DNA of 35,618 nucleotides from Rhizobium sp. Q54 (GTDB lineage Bacteria; Pseudomonadota; Alphaproteobacteria; SHVZ01): assembly GCA_945871425.1 (NCBI GenBank), contig CAMBVS010000044.1:1-35618 (forward strand), written 5' to 3'. Shown one piece after another: positions 8,514 through 15,838 of the stretch (positions are counted from its first letter, which is position 1; each line of letters begins with the position of its first letter). A program made the translations under genes and the position numbers. The notes under the pieces were generated by a model that had not been told where the DNA came from, did not search any database, and worked only from the letters and a program-made list of their open reading frames with translations.

Positions 8514-8621
8514 GACCTGCCCCAAGGATTTCGGACCAAGGATAACCTGTGAGACTGGCTCACGGACAGGAGGGAGCCAGTCTCACAGGTTATCCTTGGT
8601 CCGAAATCCCTGGGGCAGGTC
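8514..8621. repeat. 108-base near-perfect palindrome, MITE-like or solo IS ends
   Basis: Arms 8514-8561 and 8574-8621 (48 bases each) are inverted copies with a single mismatch, separated by 12 bases. Both outer ends read GACCTGCCCC inward, reminiscent of terminal inverted repeats of IS3-family elements (from memory), with essentially no interior. An ACCCT pentamer occurs on both flanks (8507-8511 and 8622-8626), although the left copy is two bases away from the arm, so a target duplication is only suggested. The right flank overlaps the stop codon of the regulator gene, so it could also end its transcription. Confidence 0.7.
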
Positions 8622-8624
8622 ACC

Positions 8625-9401
8625 CTACCGACGGCGATTTTCCCTGCCGGCTTCAGGAGACTCCGAGGCCGCCTTGGCTCCGGTCGCTGGGCGGGGTCGC
8701 CTCAGGGCGTAGCGGCCAAGGATATCACCGATGTCGGGACGCCGGCTCGGCTGGGCCAGGAGCGCTCGGCCCTCTACCTCTCCGAGATGGTGCGCCATCA
8801 ACTTGGCTGCCTGTGCGCCATTTCGCTCCCGGAGCGCCTCGATGATCGACCGATGCTCGCTGACCGCGCAATCCGAGGCGTGAGGCTGGCCGTAAAGGGC
8901 GATGATCAGGGCGCAGCGGGAGACCAGTTCGTCGACATAGCGTGCAACGACGCGATTGCCGCTCATCTCCGCCAAGAGGACGTGGAACGCACCTGCGAAC
9001 CGGATCGACTCGAGGCCGTCCTTGCCGTCGGCATCCCGCTCTTTTTCCACTTGCGCTTCGAGTGCCGCGAGTTGGCGGGGTGTGATCGACACGGCCAAGG
9101 TAGCCATAACCTCGCGCTCGAGACAGGCTCTGGCCGCGAAGATATGCCGGGCCTCGTCCAGGCTCGGCCGCGCGACGGCGGCACCTCGGTTCGGCTGCAT
9201 ATCGACCAGGCCCTCCGCCTTGAGGCGCATGAGCGCTTCGCGCACGAGAGTCCGGCTCGCCCCGAAGCGTTCTCCGATGGTGTCTTCCGGCAGCTTGTCG
9301 CCCGGCAGGAGGGCGTGATCGGAAATCGCCTGCCGGAGCCCGCGGTAGATCACCCCGCTGCGCGAGACCGCCGATCGTCCCCGATCCTTCAGCAATGACA
9401 C
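8625..9401 (-). CDS. GntR-family transcriptional regulator, FCD (FadR-like) subfamily
   Basis: A regulator of about 258 residues. The N-terminal winged helix is clear (IYRGLRQAISDHALLPGDKL, then a recognition-helix region GASRTLVREALMRLKAEGLV and a wing QPNRGAAVA). The rest is an all-helical FCD effector domain with the AFHVLLAEMSGN segment, whose histidines normally bind metal and ligand. The frame stays open far upstream, but the domain begins near GTG 9399-9401; a TTG one codon earlier has a better-spaced GAGG (8 bases), so either may be the start. It is divergent from the racemase-like gene and next to a complete catabolic/transport set, so it most likely represses that set until its ligand, a pathway metabolite, is present. 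Confidence 0.92.
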   Translation of the reverse strand: MSLLKDRGRSAVSRSGVIYRGLRQAISDHALLPGDKLPEDTIGERFGASRTLVREALMRLKAEGLVDMQPNRGAAVARPSLDEARHIFAARACLEREVMATLAVSITPRQLAALEAQVEKERDADGKDGLESIRFAGAFHVLLAEMSGNRVVARYVDELVSRCALIIALYGQPHASDCAVSEHRSIIEALRERNGAQAAKLMAHHLGEVEGRALLAQPSRRPDIGDILGRYALRRPRPATGAKAASESPEAGRENRRR

Positions 9402-9481
9402 CAAGTCTAAGTCCTCACGCAGCGATACGTCCCGGCCGGCATCCGAGGTTAGTCGAACTCGTCCCGACTTTACACGAGTTT

Positions 9482-9519
9482 TCGTATACAAATACGTCTC
9501 AGTTCGAATACGATATTCG
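9482..9519. promoter_or_regulatory. Two adjacent dyads between gntR and the racemase-like gene (GntR operator candidates)
   Basis: The divergent gap contains TCGTATACAA at 9482-9491, one base from the palindrome TTGTATACAA that resembles many FCD-type GntR operators, nested in CGTAT-N4-ATACG (9483-9496). Nine bases on is CGAATA-CGA-TATTCG (9505-9519). Two AT-rich symmetric sites in a GC-rich background, exactly between the regulator and its presumed target, make autoregulation plus control of the cluster likely. Binding is inferred, not shown. Confidence 0.5.
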
Positions 9520-9576
9520 TCGGGAGTCGACCGACGAACGCTTGGTCGCCAAGTACAATCGAGAAAGAATTCGATT

Positions 9577-10395
9577 TTGAAACGGGAATCGGATCGCGTG
9601 TTCGGAGCGGAATTGCATACGAAACAGCGGCCCCGTTTGCGCGAGAAAAGCACACGTCTGCGCCTGCTGCTGGTCAATGGCAACACCTCGGCGGATGTCA
9701 CAACGGCCCTTTCCGCGGCCGCAAAGAGGCTTTTGGCCGATCGGGCGTCGATCACGTCGATCACGCCCGAGTTCGGCCCGCCCTACATCCGCACGCGCTC
9801 GGAGGCGGCCATCGCCGGCCACGCCATTCTGTCGGCCATCGCCAAGGCCGTGCGTTCCACTTCGAGCGGGCATTTCGATGCGTGCATCGTCGGCTGCTTC
9901 GGCGAACCCTCGCTCTTCGCGGCGCGAGAAATGTTCGGTTTTCCCATCGTCGGCATGGTTGAGGCGTCGGTCGTGACGGCACTGCAGCTTGGATCGCGCC
10001 TTGCGATAGTGACCGCCGGCGAACGCTGGCCGACGATGATCGACGAACTCCTGCGCGGCTATGGCCTGGATGCACGCTGCGTCGGCATTCTCCGGGCCGG
10101 CATCGACGGTTCCGATGCGCTCACAGGCGTCGAAGCCGCGGTCGGCAAAGCGGTCGACCGCCATGAAGCCGATGTCGTGATCATCGGCGGCGCGGTGCTT
10201 GCGGGGATCGCCCATCGGCTGCAACCGCGGGTGCCGGTGCCCCTGGTCGACTCGTTCGCCGCGGCTGTGCTGCAGGCGGAAGCCCTGGCCCGGCTCGGCC
10301 TGCCGAAGGCTCGTCGCGGCGCGTTCGCGGCGCTACCAGCGGCGAAGATCGCCGGCATAGATGCCGAGCTCGCCAGCTTCTTCGATGCAACGTGA
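9577..10395 (+). CDS. Asp/Glu/hydantoin racemase family protein (allantoin/hydantoin racemase-like)
   Basis: A protein of up to 272 residues in the HyuA/HpxA-type racemase family, which interconverts enantiomers of 5-substituted hydantoins or allantoin using two cysteines. The N-terminal LLLVNGNTSADVT strand-loop and the first catalytic segment IVGCFGEPS (C107) are intact. The second catalytic segment, normally LGC-A-G, reads IIGGAVLAG, with glycine at 205, so the second cysteine is missing. The enzyme may have lost racemase activity or use one-base chemistry. The start is uncertain: TTG 9577, GTG 9598, or TTG 9613 (preceded by GGAG at 5-base spacing). The conserved domain begins near residue 27. 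It is the first gene of the divergent operon and shares a regulator region with gntR. Confidence 0.85.
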   Translation: MKRESDRVFGAELHTKQRPRLREKSTRLRLLLVNGNTSADVTTALSAAAKRLLADRASITSITPEFGPPYIRTRSEAAIAGHAILSAIAKAVRSTSSGHFDACIVGCFGEPSLFAAREMFGFPIVGMVEASVVTALQLGSRLAIVTAGERWPTMIDELLRGYGLDARCVGILRAGIDGSDALTGVEAAVGKAVDRHEADVVIIGGAVLAGIAHRLQPRVPVPLVDSFAAAVLQAEALARLGLPKARRGAFAALPAAKIAGIDAELASFFDAT

Positions 10396-10631
10396 CGGGA
10401 AGAGAGACCGATATGAGTGCGCGCAGTCTGCCGACGCTCGCCGCGCCGGCATCGACCGTCCCGCAGGCGCCACAAGCCTCGAATGAGGAGGTGCCGCTCT
10501 GGAGGGCCAGCGGACCTCGGGACGCGTCCTCCCTTGCGCAGCCCGGAGCGCTCTTGCCGTGCCAAGGTCATAAATTCGAATTCGACAGGCGAAGCTGAGT
10601 TCCAACCGTGACGAGAGACAGGAGCCCTCCG
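10396..10631 (+). other. Intergenic leader between the racemase-like and binding-protein genes
   Basis: These 236 bases contain a 10-base palindrome TCGAATTCGA (10576-10585) in a short AT-rich patch, which may belong to a promoter or operator for the transporter genes. A 61-codon open frame from ATG 10413 (preceded by a GGAAGAGAG-like Shine-Dalgarno) to 10598 has no recognisable domain and low-complexity content. I do not call it as a gene. Confidence 0.35.
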
Positions 10632-12224
10632 ATGTCCCAGAGAATATTCCGATCGCTGCCGCCGGTTGCGGCGATGCTTGCGGTAGCCGCGGCGGCACTG
10701 TCGGCGGCGGGTGCGGCCGACGCCAAGACGCTGAAATGGTCGAGCCAGGGCGACATCGCCACCTTCGACCCCTATGCGCACACCGAGAGCTTCACGTCCA
10801 ACATGCACCACCACGTCTATGACCCGCTGGTACGTCGCAGCCGCAGTCTGGAGATCGAGCCGGCCCTGGCGACGAAGTGGTCGAGCGTGGCGCCGGACCG
10901 CTGGCGCTTCGAGCTGCGGCGCGGCGTCAAGTTCCACAACGGCAATGCCTTCACCGCCGATGACGTGGTCGCATCGATCACCCGCCTGCTCGACCCCGAT
11001 GCCCGCGCGCGCGGCAATCTTTCCAATGTGGCGAAGGCCGAGAGGGTCGACGACTACACCGTCGACTTCGTCACCAAGGGGCCCTATCCGCTCCTGCTGA
11101 ACGACCTCTCCGGCATCTTCATCATGGACAAGGAGTGGCTCGAGGCGAACAACGCGTTGAAGCCGGGCAATCTGACGACGGGCGCCACCACCTACGCCTC
11201 CACCAACGCCAACGGCACCGGCCCCTTCAAGCTGGTCAGCTACCAACCGGATTCCCGCACCGTGCTGGAGGTCAATACGGGTTGGTGGGACAAGCCGGCC
11301 CACAACCTGACGCGCATCGAGTTCAGGCCGATCAAGTCGGACGCGACGCGCGTGGCCGCGCTGCTGTCCGGCGAGATCGACATGATCGCGCCGGCTCCCC
11401 TGCAGGACCTGGCGCGTATCGGCGCGACCTCCGGCTTCAAGGTGATCGAGGAACCGTCCCTCCGCCTGATCTTCCTCGGACTGAATTGGCGGCCGGAGCT
11501 GGTGGGCCAGCCGGGCGTCAAGAACCCGCTTCTCGATCTCAAGGTGCGCCAGGCGCTCTGGCATGCGATCGACCTCGACACCATCCAGCGCCGCGTCATG
11601 CGGGGCAAATCGCGCAACGTCGGAACCATGGTGGCACCGCCCGTCCCCGGTTACTCGGCCGGCCTCGACCAACCGCTCGCCTTCGACGCGGCCAAGGCCA
11701 AGGCGCTTCTGACCGAGGCCGGCTACCCCTCCGGCTTCAAGGTCAACCTGTCCTGCCCGAATGACCGCTACATCAACGATGAGCAGACCTGTGTCGCCGT
11801 CGCCGGTATGTGGAGCCGGCTCGGGCTTCAGGTCGACTTGAAGACCGAGAGCCGGGCCACCTACTTCCCCAAGGTCGACAAGGGTGAGACCGACATCTAC
11901 ATGCTCGGCTGGGCGACCCTGCCGCCGATGGACGGTTACTCCGTGCTCTCCGCCCTCATGGCGACGCGCAAGGGCGGGTTCGGCGGCAACAACCCGAACG
12001 GGCTGAGCGATCCGGCCGTCGACGACCTGGCGACCAAATCGGCAGTGGAGCTCGACGAGACCAAGCGCCGCGCCATGCTGACCGAGAGCTTCCGCATCGC
12101 CCGCGAGAAGGTCTACTTCCTGCCGCTGCATCAGCAGCCGGTGGCCTGGGCGACGAAATCCAACGTCGAGCTGCCGCAGTTCGCCGATGAGTACGTCCGT
12201 CTTTGGTTTGCCAAGGTCGACTGA
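10632..12224 (+). CDS. ABC transporter substrate-binding protein, peptide/nickel family (SBP_bac_5), second system
   Basis: A 530-residue periplasmic binding protein. The signal peptide has a basic start (SQRIFR), an alanine/valine-rich core and an ADA-K cleavage site at about residue 31. The mature protein shows the family blocks IATFDPYAHTES, LRRGVKFHNGNAFTADDVV, GTGPFKLVSYQ and VRQALWHAIDLDTI. ATG 10632-10634 follows GGAG with seven-base spacing; a GTG eight codons earlier is less likely. It feeds the two permeases and fused ATPase that follow on the same strand. It is only distantly similar to the first binding protein at 5345-6937 (same family, different residues in most blocks), so the two systems do not look like a recent duplication. 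The cargo is inferred to be the substrate of the downstream ring hydrolases. Confidence 0.94.
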   Translation: MSQRIFRSLPPVAAMLAVAAAALSAAGAADAKTLKWSSQGDIATFDPYAHTESFTSNMHHHVYDPLVRRSRSLEIEPALATKWSSVAPDRWRFELRRGVKFHNGNAFTADDVVASITRLLDPDARARGNLSNVAKAERVDDYTVDFVTKGPYPLLLNDLSGIFIMDKEWLEANNALKPGNLTTGATTYASTNANGTGPFKLVSYQPDSRTVLEVNTGWWDKPAHNLTRIEFRPIKSDATRVAALLSGEIDMIAPAPLQDLARIGATSGFKVIEEPSLRLIFLGLNWRPELVGQPGVKNPLLDLKVRQALWHAIDLDTIQRRVMRGKSRNVGTMVAPPVPGYSAGLDQPLAFDAAKAKALLTEAGYPSGFKVNLSCPNDRYINDEQTCVAVAGMWSRLGLQVDLKTESRATYFPKVDKGETDIYMLGWATLPPMDGYSVLSALMATRKGGFGGNNPNGLSDPAVDDLATKSAVELDETKRRAMLTESFRIAREKVYFLPLHQQPVAWATKSNVELPQFADEYVRLWFAKVD

Positions 12225-12275
12225 GCGTGCGCGAAAGCCCATCGTGCCGACAGCCCGCCATAAGGCCGAAGGCAT

Positions 12276-12310
12276 CGGCCCCGCCCCGCGCCAGTCGCGG
12301 AGCGGGGCCG
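12276..12310 (+). terminator. GC-rich hairpin between binding-protein and permease genes
   Basis: Nine-base arms CGGCCCCGC (12276-12284) and GCGGGGCCG (12302-12310) enclose an inner CGCG pairing. It has no T-run and sits inside an operon, so it probably attenuates read-through or protects the binding-protein mRNA rather than ending transcription. Confidence 0.45.
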
Positions 12311-12374
12311 CAGGCCGGGTGAGGGCGCCATAGTCTCCATCCTGCTCTCGCGCCTTGCCCAGGCGGCGCTGGTC

Positions 12375-13298
12375 ATGCTCGCGGTGACTGCGGTCGCCTT
12401 CTTGATGTTCCGCTATGTCGGCGATCCGGTAAGGGCGATGGCGCGCGAGGATTCGAGCGTCGAGGAGCGCCAGGAGCTGGCGCGCGCGCTCGGGCTCGAC
12501 CAACCCGTGGCGGTTCAGTACGGCAAGTTCGTCGCCCGGGTCGTCGCGCTGGACTTCGGCATCAGCTATCGCAACCACCGCCCGGTGGCGGCCCTCATCG
12601 GCGAGCGGCTGCCCGCGACATTGGAGATCGTATTCGTCGCCACCGTGCTGGCGCTGGCGTTCGGTGTTCCGCTCGGCGTGCTTTGCGCTCTCCGCCCCGA
12701 CGGCCTGGCCGCGCGGGCGGTGCAGGCGGTCTCGCTCATCGGCATATCGACCCCGACCTTCGTCGTCGGCATCGCCTTGATCCTGGTCTTCGCGGTCACC
12801 TTGAAGGTATTGCCCAGTTTCGGGCGAGGAGAGGTCGTGACTCTCGGCTGGTGGACGACGGGGTTCCTCACGCCGAGCGGTATCGCCTCGCTCGTACTGC
12901 CATCCGTCACGCTCTGTCTGTTCCAGATGACCCTGATCATGCGGCTGGTGCGCTCCGAGATGATCGACGTACTGTCGACCGACTACATCCGCTTCGCCCG
13001 GGCTCGCGGCCTGCCGCGCCGATACATCCATTTCAAGCTGGCGCTGCGCAACGCGCTGATGCCGGTGATTACCGTGACCGGCCTGCAGATCGGCTCCCTC
13101 GTGGCCTTCGCCATCGTCACCGAAACGGTGTTCCAGTGGCCGGGCATGGGCCTGTTGTTCATTCAGGCGATCTACTTCGTCGACATCCCGGTGATGGCGG
13201 CATACCTGCTGTTCGTCGGCTTCCTCTTCGTCTTCCTGAACACCGTGGTCGACGTGCTCTATGCCCTGGTCGATCCCAGGCTCCGGGTACGGTCATGA
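12375..13298 (+). CDS. Dpp/Opp-type ABC transporter permease, DppB-like, second system
   Basis: An inner-membrane permease with the GDPV motif, the ALGLDQPVAVQYGKF segment, the EAA loop ARGLPRRYIHFKLALRN and the C-terminal DVLYALVDPRLR typical of DppB. The first conventional codon, ATG 12375, truncates the first transmembrane helix. The frame stays open upstream and encodes a normal family N-terminus (SILLSRLAQAALV) back to an ATA at 12330-12332, which has GAGG five bases before it. No ATG, GTG or TTG exists in frame between 12330 and 12375. The true protein is therefore probably 322 residues, started at a non-standard codon (ATA 12330 or CTG 12342) or altered by a base change. The stop overlaps the next gene (ATGA at 13295-13298). 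Confidence 0.88.
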   Translation: MLAVTAVAFLMFRYVGDPVRAMAREDSSVEERQELARALGLDQPVAVQYGKFVARVVALDFGISYRNHRPVAALIGERLPATLEIVFVATVLALAFGVPLGVLCALRPDGLAARAVQAVSLIGISTPTFVVGIALILVFAVTLKVLPSFGRGEVVTLGWWTTGFLTPSGIASLVLPSVTLCLFQMTLIMRLVRSEMIDVLSTDYIRFARARGLPRRYIHFKLALRNALMPVITVTGLQIGSLVAFAIVTETVFQWPGMGLLFIQAIYFVDIPVMAAYLLFVGFLFVFLNTVVDVLYALVDPRLRVRS

Positions 13299-14170
13299 GG
13301 GTGCCCGGCTCGGTCATCGTCGCCGGCATCGTCGCTACGCTGATGATCCTGGCGGCCATCGTCGCGCCGGCCATTGCGCCCTACGACCCGACCGACATGG
13401 CGACCTACAACCTGATCGACTCCGAATTGCCGCCGGTCTGGACCGGAGAAGGCGATGCGCGCTTCCCACTCGGCACCGACAATCAGGGCCGCGACCTGTT
13501 GTCGGCGATCATCTATGGCGCCCGCGTTTCGGTCGGCATCGGCGGCGCCGCCGTCTTGCTGGCGGCCACGATCGGCGTGAGTCTGGGGCTGCTGGCCGGC
13601 TACTTCGGCGGCTGGATCGATGCCGTGGTCATGCGGGCCGGCGACATCATCATGAGCTTTCCCACAATCCTTTTGGCGCTGCTCGTCTCCGGCCTCGCCC
13701 GAGCGCTGATGCCCGATGGGGGTTCGGTCGGCTGGACGCCCTTCATCCTGATCGGCGCCATCGCCATCCACGATTGGGTGCAGTACGCGCGCACCGTGCG
13801 CGCGGCCGCCATGGTCGAGGGTGCCAAGGACTACGTCAAAGCCGCGCGCGTCATCGGCCTGCCGGGACGGCGCATAATGCTGCACCACATCCTGCCCAAC
13901 GTCATGAGTCCGGTGCTGGTCATCGCCACAATCAACCTTGCCGGCGCGGTCCTTACCGAGGCGACGCTGTCGTTCCTCGGCGTCGGGATGCCGCCCAATT
14001 ATCCGTCCCTCGGCACCTTGATCCGGATAGGCAACGAGTTCGTGTTTTCCGGCATCTGGTGGATCGCGCTGTTTCCGGCAATCACCTTGGTGATCCTGGT
14101 GTTGGCGGTGAACATGGTCGGCGACCACCTCCGGGACCGTTTCAATCCCAAGCTCCGGGGCCGTTCGTGA
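13295..14170 (+). CDS. Dpp/Opp-type ABC transporter permease, DppC-like, second system
   Basis: A 291-residue permease. A single N-terminal helix is followed by APYDPTD, a periplasmic segment with RFPLGTDNQGRDLLS (a hallmark of the DppC type), and the EAA loop RVIGLPGRRIMLHHILPN. The last part LAVNMVGDHLRDRFNPKLR is also typical. ATG 13295 overlaps the DppB-like stop by four bases, and the stop overlaps the GTG of the fused ATPase by four bases, so the three genes are translationally coupled. Its partner ATPase is a single fused protein, unlike the split pair of the first system. Confidence 0.95.
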   Translation: MRVPGSVIVAGIVATLMILAAIVAPAIAPYDPTDMATYNLIDSELPPVWTGEGDARFPLGTDNQGRDLLSAIIYGARVSVGIGGAAVLLAATIGVSLGLLAGYFGGWIDAVVMRAGDIIMSFPTILLALLVSGLARALMPDGGSVGWTPFILIGAIAIHDWVQYARTVRAAAMVEGAKDYVKAARVIGLPGRRIMLHHILPNVMSPVLVIATINLAGAVLTEATLSFLGVGMPPNYPSLGTLIRIGNEFVFSGIWWIALFPAITLVILVLAVNMVGDHLRDRFNPKLRGRS

Positions 14171-15837
14171 GTGCGACGCCGCTGGCTCTCGAGATCGTCG
14201 ACCTGCGGGTCGAATACCCGATGGCCGATGGCACGGCGTTCGTCGCGGTGGACGGCGTGTCGGTCAGCATTGCGCCCGGGGAGATCCATGCGCTGGTCGG
14301 CGAGTCAGGCGCCGGCAAGACCACCGTCGGCAACGCCGTCATGGGCCTGCTGGAGGCACCGGGTCGCGTCACCGGTGGAGCCATGCGCATCGCCGGCGTC
14401 GTCGTCGACCCGGCGACCGGCCGCGCACCGGGTATCGAACCCGGCCGTGACATCGGCGCGATCTTCCAGGACCCGATGACCAGCCTCAATCCGTTGTTCA
14501 CCGTGGAAAGCCAGATCACCGAGACCTTGCGCCACCATCTCGGCATGGATCGCCGGCAATCCTCCGCCAAGGCGCTGGATCTCCTGCGCGCCGTCGGCAT
14601 TCCGGAACCCGAGCGACGCCTCAGGGCCTATCCCCATCAACTGTCCGGCGGGCAACGCCAGCGCGTGGTGATCGCCGCGGCGCTCTCCTGCAACCCCAGG
14701 CTCCTGGTCGCCGACGAGCCGACGACCGCCCTCGACGTCTCCATCCAGTCGCAGATCCTCAAGCTCCTGCGCGGGCTTGCCGACGACCGCGGTCTCGGCA
14801 TCCTTCTGGTGACCCACAACATGGGCGTGGTCGCCGAGATCGCCGATCGGGTGACCATCATGCATCGCGGCGTCGCGGTGGAGAGCGGCCCCGTCGTCGA
14901 GGTCCTGGATGCCCCGCGGCACGACTACGCCAGGAGCCTCATCGGTGCCGTACCACGCATCGACGTCACCCTGCCGCGCTTCGCCGTGCCGGGGGAAGAG
15001 GCAGAGGCCGCCGAAGGCGCGCGCGCCGAGTTGCGCCGCCGCGCCGGCGAGCAGACCGGTGCGGCCGAGGGCGAGCTCCTGCGTGTCGAGGATCTGGTCG
15101 TCGACTACCGCGGCCGTGGTGGATCCTTTCGGGCCGTCGATGGCGTCGGCTTCTCGGTCAGGGCCGGCGAGGTGTTCGGGCTGGTCGGAGAATCGGGTTG
15201 CGGCAAGACCACCATCGCCAACGCCATTGCCGGTCTGGTGAAGCCGACCGCCGGAAGAGTGCTCCACCGCGGGCGGCCGATCGCCGCCGCCGGCACGCGG
15301 CGGCCGCTACAGATGATCTTTCAAGACCCTTACTCGTCCCTGAATGCGCGCATGCGCGTCGGCGCCACATTAGTCGAGCCGATCCTGTTCTACCGGCTCG
15401 CGGCGAGCGCGCGGGAGGCGGCCGAGGATGCGGCGCTACTGCTCGAGGCGGTCGGTCTCGAGCGGACGGCGGTCGAGCGCTATCCGCACGCTTTCTCCGG
15501 CGGACAGCGCCAGCGGATCTCCATCGCTCGAGCGCTCAGCGCTCGACCGAGCCTGTTGATCTGCGATGAGCCGACCTCCTCGCTTGACGTCTCGATCCAA
15601 GCGCAGATCCTCAATCTGCTGAAGGACCTGCGTGACGCCACCGGCCTCACATTGCTGCTCATCAGCCACGATCTGGCGGTGATCCGCCAGATGTGCGACC
15701 GCGTCGCCGTGATGAAGGCGGGTCGGATCGTCGAGGAGGCGCCGACCGAGACCCTGTTCGGCGCCCCCACCCACGCCTACACCAGAGAACTCCTGTCCCT
15801 CGTCCCGAGTCCGAGACCCAAGAGGAGGACTGCCTGA
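14167..15837 (+). CDS. Fused double ATP-binding protein (DppD-DppF type) of a Dpp/Opp-class importer
   Basis: A 556-residue protein carrying two complete ABC ATPase domains, as in GsiA or YejF. Domain 1 has Walker [10 protein letters not shown] (near residue 41), signature LSGGQRQR and Walker [13 protein letters not shown]. Domain 2 has GESGCGKTT (near residue 341), FSGGQRQR and [13 protein letters not shown] charged alanine/glutamate-rich linker separates them. The first half looks DppD-like and the second DppF-like. GTG 14167-14169 overlaps the permease stop (GTGA), fixing the start. It powers import through the two preceding permeases. The stop is one base before the ATG of the amidohydrolase, which ties transport and hydrolysis into one transcript. 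Confidence 0.95.
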   Translation: MSATPLALEIVDLRVEYPMADGTAFVAVDGVSVSIAPGEIHALVGESGAGKTTVGNAVMGLLEAPGRVTGGAMRIAGVVVDPATGRAPGIEPGRDIGAIFQDPMTSLNPLFTVESQITETLRHHLGMDRRQSSAKALDLLRAVGIPEPERRLRAYPHQLSGGQRQRVVIAAALSCNPRLLVADEPTTALDVSIQSQILKLLRGLADDRGLGILLVTHNMGVVAEIADRVTIMHRGVAVESGPVVEVLDAPRHDYARSLIGAVPRIDVTLPRFAVPGEEAEAAEGARAELRRRAGEQTGAAEGELLRVEDLVVDYRGRGGSFRAVDGVGFSVRAGEVFGLVGESGCGKTTIANAIAGLVKPTAGRVLHRGRPIAAAGTRRPLQMIFQDPYSSLNARMRVGATLVEPILFYRLAASAREAAEDAALLLEAVGLERTAVERYPHAFSGGQRQRISIARALSARPSLLICDEPTSSLDVSIQAQILNLLKDLRDATGLTLLLISHDLAVIRQMCDRVAVMKAGRIVEEAPTETLFGAPTHAYTRELLSLVPSPRPKRRTA

Positions 15838-15838
15838 G

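Noticed and set aside
8514..8621. Palindrome at 8514 and palindrome at 19777 as a matched pair of attachment sites
   Set aside because: The two arms share no sequence, so they cannot be att sites or terminal repeats of one element.
10413..10598. A 61-codon open frame between the racemase-like and binding-protein genes
   Set aside because: A plausible Shine-Dalgarno exists, but composition is low-complexity and no domain is seen; too weak to call a gene.
10059..13031. A 990-codon open frame on the minus strand across the second importer
   Set aside because: It is antisense to the racemase, binding-protein and permease genes, has low-complexity charged content and no domain; a typical artefact of GC-rich DNA.
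13261..14166. N-terminal extension of the fused ATPase by about 300 codons
   Set aside because: This part is out-of-frame reading of the DppC-like permease; the ATPase starts at the GTG overlapping the permease stop.
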